DNA from: Hyphococcus aureus
GTDB taxonomy: Bacteria > Pseudomonadota > Alphaproteobacteria > Caulobacterales > Parvularculaceae
Assembly (NCBI RefSeq): GCF_042643165.1
Contig: NZ_JBHRSH010000001.1
Coordinates: 1,860,001 to 1,924,000 of the forward strand
Reading direction: 5' to 3'
Length of the DNA stretch: 64,000 nt
Shown: positions 62,746 through 64,000 of the stretch, one piece after another
Layout of the letters: the number at the start of each line of letters is the position of its first letter
Position numbering within the stretch: the first letter of the stretch is position 1
Translations under genes and position numbers: made by a program
Notes under the pieces: generated by a model
Seen by the model: the letters and a program-made list of their open reading frames with translations, nothing else
Databases searched by the model: none
What the model was told of the DNA's origin: nothing

Positions 62746-63086
62746 TGAAGAAGTGGCGGCTTTGGCTTTTAGCTTTCTTTACAATGTTTGTCGCGGTTGG
62801 TTTAGCAGTAGTCATCACTATTTTTGATGGCGGCTATTGGTCGTTCATTCCAATGATTGCCTGGCTTGTTTTGGGACAAATTTTTATTGTCCCAAAGATA
62901 CTTGGTAGAAACTACCGTTGGGGTCTGTTCTTATTTATGATGGCGATGATGGCTCTCTCATTTGGAGCCATGCTTGTAATCGCTCACTTCGGAGGCGGCT
63001 GGTTTGCGTACTTACCGCCTCTGATTTGGGTTGCCTGGAGCAGCCTTTATGTAATGCCAAGGATAAAAGCGAGTGAGGAGAAATAG
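62745..63086 (+). CDS. third AT-rich membrane protein between acyl-CoA genes
   Basis: A 113 aa protein with about four hydrophobic segments, starting MKKWRLWLLAFF and ending with 'MPRIKASEEK'. ATG at 62745 shares a base with the carboxylase stop (TGATG), and the next gene starts right after its stop. I count about 43 percent GC over 240 bases, against a GC-rich setting, and codons such as TTA and GTA that are rare next door. No family recognised. It mirrors the two genes in the suf operon. Confidence 0.72.
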   Translation: MKKWRLWLLAFFTMFVAVGLAVVITIFDGGYWSFIPMIAWLVLGQIFIVPKILGRNYRWGLFLFMMAMMALSFGAMLVIAHFGGGWFAYLPPLIWVAWSSLYVMPRIKASEEK

Positions 63087-64000
63087 ATGAAACTCACCAC
63101 CGAACATGAACAGATACGCAAGACGATGAAGAGTTTCATCGATGCGGACATCAATCCTTATGTGGATGAGTGGGAAGAGGCTGGTATCTTCCCTGCGCAT
63201 CAGGTGTTCAAGGGGCTGGGCGAACTCGGGCTTCTCGGCGTCACTAAGCCGGAACAATATGGCGGCATGGGGCTCGACTGGTCCTATGGCGCGGTCGTCG
63301 CAGAAACGCTGGGCCATATCAATTGCGGCGGCGTGCCCATGGCCATCGGCGTTCAGACCGACATGGCGACGCCGGCGCTCTCGCGTTTTGGCACGGACGC
63401 CGCGAAAGAGGATTTCCTGAAGCCGTCCATCGCCGGCGACTATGTTGCCTGCCTTGGAGTCTCGGAGGTGGGCTCCGGGTCTGATGTGGCGTCGATCAAA
63501 ACGACAGCGAAAAAGGACGGCGATGATTATGTAATCAATGGCGGCAAGATGTGGACGACAAGTGGTACGCAAGCTGACTGGATGTGCCTTCTCGTCAACA
63601 CTGGCGATGGCCCTGTTCACCAGAACAAGACGCTTATCTGTTTGCCGCTGAAAGACGACAGCGGCAAGCACCGGAAAGGCGTCACGGTGGCCCGCAAACT
63701 CAAAAAGCTCGGCATGCGCTCGTCCGATACGGCGGAATTCTTCTTCGAGGATGTGCGCGTGCCCCAGCGCTATCGCATTGGTGAGGAAGGCGCCGGCTTC
63801 ATGTATCAGATGATGCAGTTTCAGGAAGAACGGCTTTGGTGCGCGCTCTCAAGTCTTGTCAGCCTCGACAAGACAATTGACGAGACGGCGGAATATGCGC
63901 GCCAGCGCAAGGCGTTCGGAAAATCCATTCTCGACAATCAGGTGGTGCATTTCCGCCTCGCCGAGCTCAAAACCGAAGTGCAGGCGTTGCGTTCGCTCAC
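63087..64000 (+). CDS. acyl-CoA dehydrogenase, truncated by window edge
   Basis: The first 304 or so residues of an acyl-CoA dehydrogenase. AGGAG lies 7 bases before the ATG at 63087. 'CLGVSEVGSGSDVASIKTTA' (about 131-150) and 'GGKMWTTSGTQADW' (about 159-172) are flavin and substrate-binding segments typical of the family, and 'YARQRKAFGKSILDNQVVHF' lies near the visible end. It resembles citronellyl-CoA dehydrogenase-like (AtuD) enzymes more than short-chain ones, a cautious inference. The catalytic glutamate region lies beyond 64000. Confidence 0.9.
   Translation, partial: MKLTTEHEQIRKTMKSFIDADINPYVDEWEEAGIFPAHQVFKGLGELGLLGVTKPEQYGGMGLDWSYGAVVAETLGHINCGGVPMAIGVQTDMATPALSRFGTDAAKEDFLKPSIAGDYVACLGVSEVGSGSDVASIKTTAKKDGDDYVINGGKMWTTSGTQADWMCLLVNTGDGPVHQNKTLICLPLKDDSGKHRKGVTVARKLKKLGMRSSDTAEFFFEDVRVPQRYRIGEEGAGFMYQMMQFQEERLWCALSSLVSLDKTIDETAEYARQRKAFGKSILDNQVVHFRLAELKTEVQALRSL

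Noticed and set aside
1..64000. tRNA genes, CRISPR arrays, prophage or insertion sequences
   Set aside because: No cloverleaf-like, spaced-repeat or transposase signal was seen in the gaps; gaps are short and the coding content is ordinary chromosomal.

Overview
This window looks like a stretch of chromosome from a high-GC alphaproteobacterium, most likely a marine group near Parvularculales or Hyphomonadaceae. That placement is inferred from gene content: an IscR-headed suf operon with two cysteine desulfurases, an XrtA-type (PEP-CTERM-associated) exopolysaccharide cluster, a DUF5930-like M23 peptidase next to a bactofilin, and a VPLPA-CTERM protein. No 16S or other marker gene is present to confirm it. 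Genes are tightly packed. Several convergent pairs end within 0-4 bases of each other, and I see no tRNA, rRNA, insertion sequence, prophage or CRISPR array.

Layout. 1-1303: end of an ABC exporter operon. 1300-3618 (minus): aroQ-accB-accC, fatty-acid and shikimate enzymes. 3745-8490 (plus): thiS-thiG, a DUF4386 membrane protein, then clpB behind a heat-shock-like promoter, and a small unknown protein. 8493-18958 (minus): nine XrtA-system exopolysaccharide genes (sugar transferase, export lipoprotein, chain-length protein, tyrosine autokinase, outer-membrane protein, ATPase, deacetylase, FemAB-like protein, glycosyltransferase), with no exosortase gene. A divergent plus-strand gene at 19422 encodes a glycosyltransferase fused to a deacetylase-like domain. 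21649-26067: a FliO-like protein, a membrane protein, bactofilin plus M23 peptidase, a DUF455 protein and a Bcp peroxiredoxin. 26276-36587: an AsmA/YhdP-like giant protein, tyrS, anmK, an MFS transporter, a CNNM/CorC protein, aroB and aroK. 36736-41934: small membrane proteins, an exported repeat-like protein, xerD, accA and an alpha/beta hydrolase.

42194-52208 (plus) is one long, translationally coupled suf operon: iscR, iscS-type desulfurase, sufB, sufC, sufD, sufS, sufT-like, sufA-like and a TfoX-like gene. It is unusual in two ways. A four-gene module (two cupins, a lipoprotein RidA and a lipoprotein NTF2-like protein) sits between sufB and sufC. Two AT-rich small membrane-protein genes are spliced exactly between operon genes. 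A third gene of that kind lies at 62745 between an acyl-CoA carboxylase subunit and an acyl-CoA dehydrogenase.

52740-64000 holds central metabolism and acyl-CoA enzymes: dienelactone hydrolase, pyruvate kinase, a CreA-family lipoprotein, nitronate monooxygenase, acyl-CoA ligase, the VPLPA-CTERM protein, glutathione transferase, a hotdog thioesterase, an acyl-CoA carboxylase beta subunit and a truncated acyl-CoA dehydrogenase. The most interesting leads are the AT-rich membrane-gene insertions, the enlarged suf operon, the exosortase-less XrtA cluster with a distant sorted substrate, and an unexplained 531-base gap at 52209-52739.
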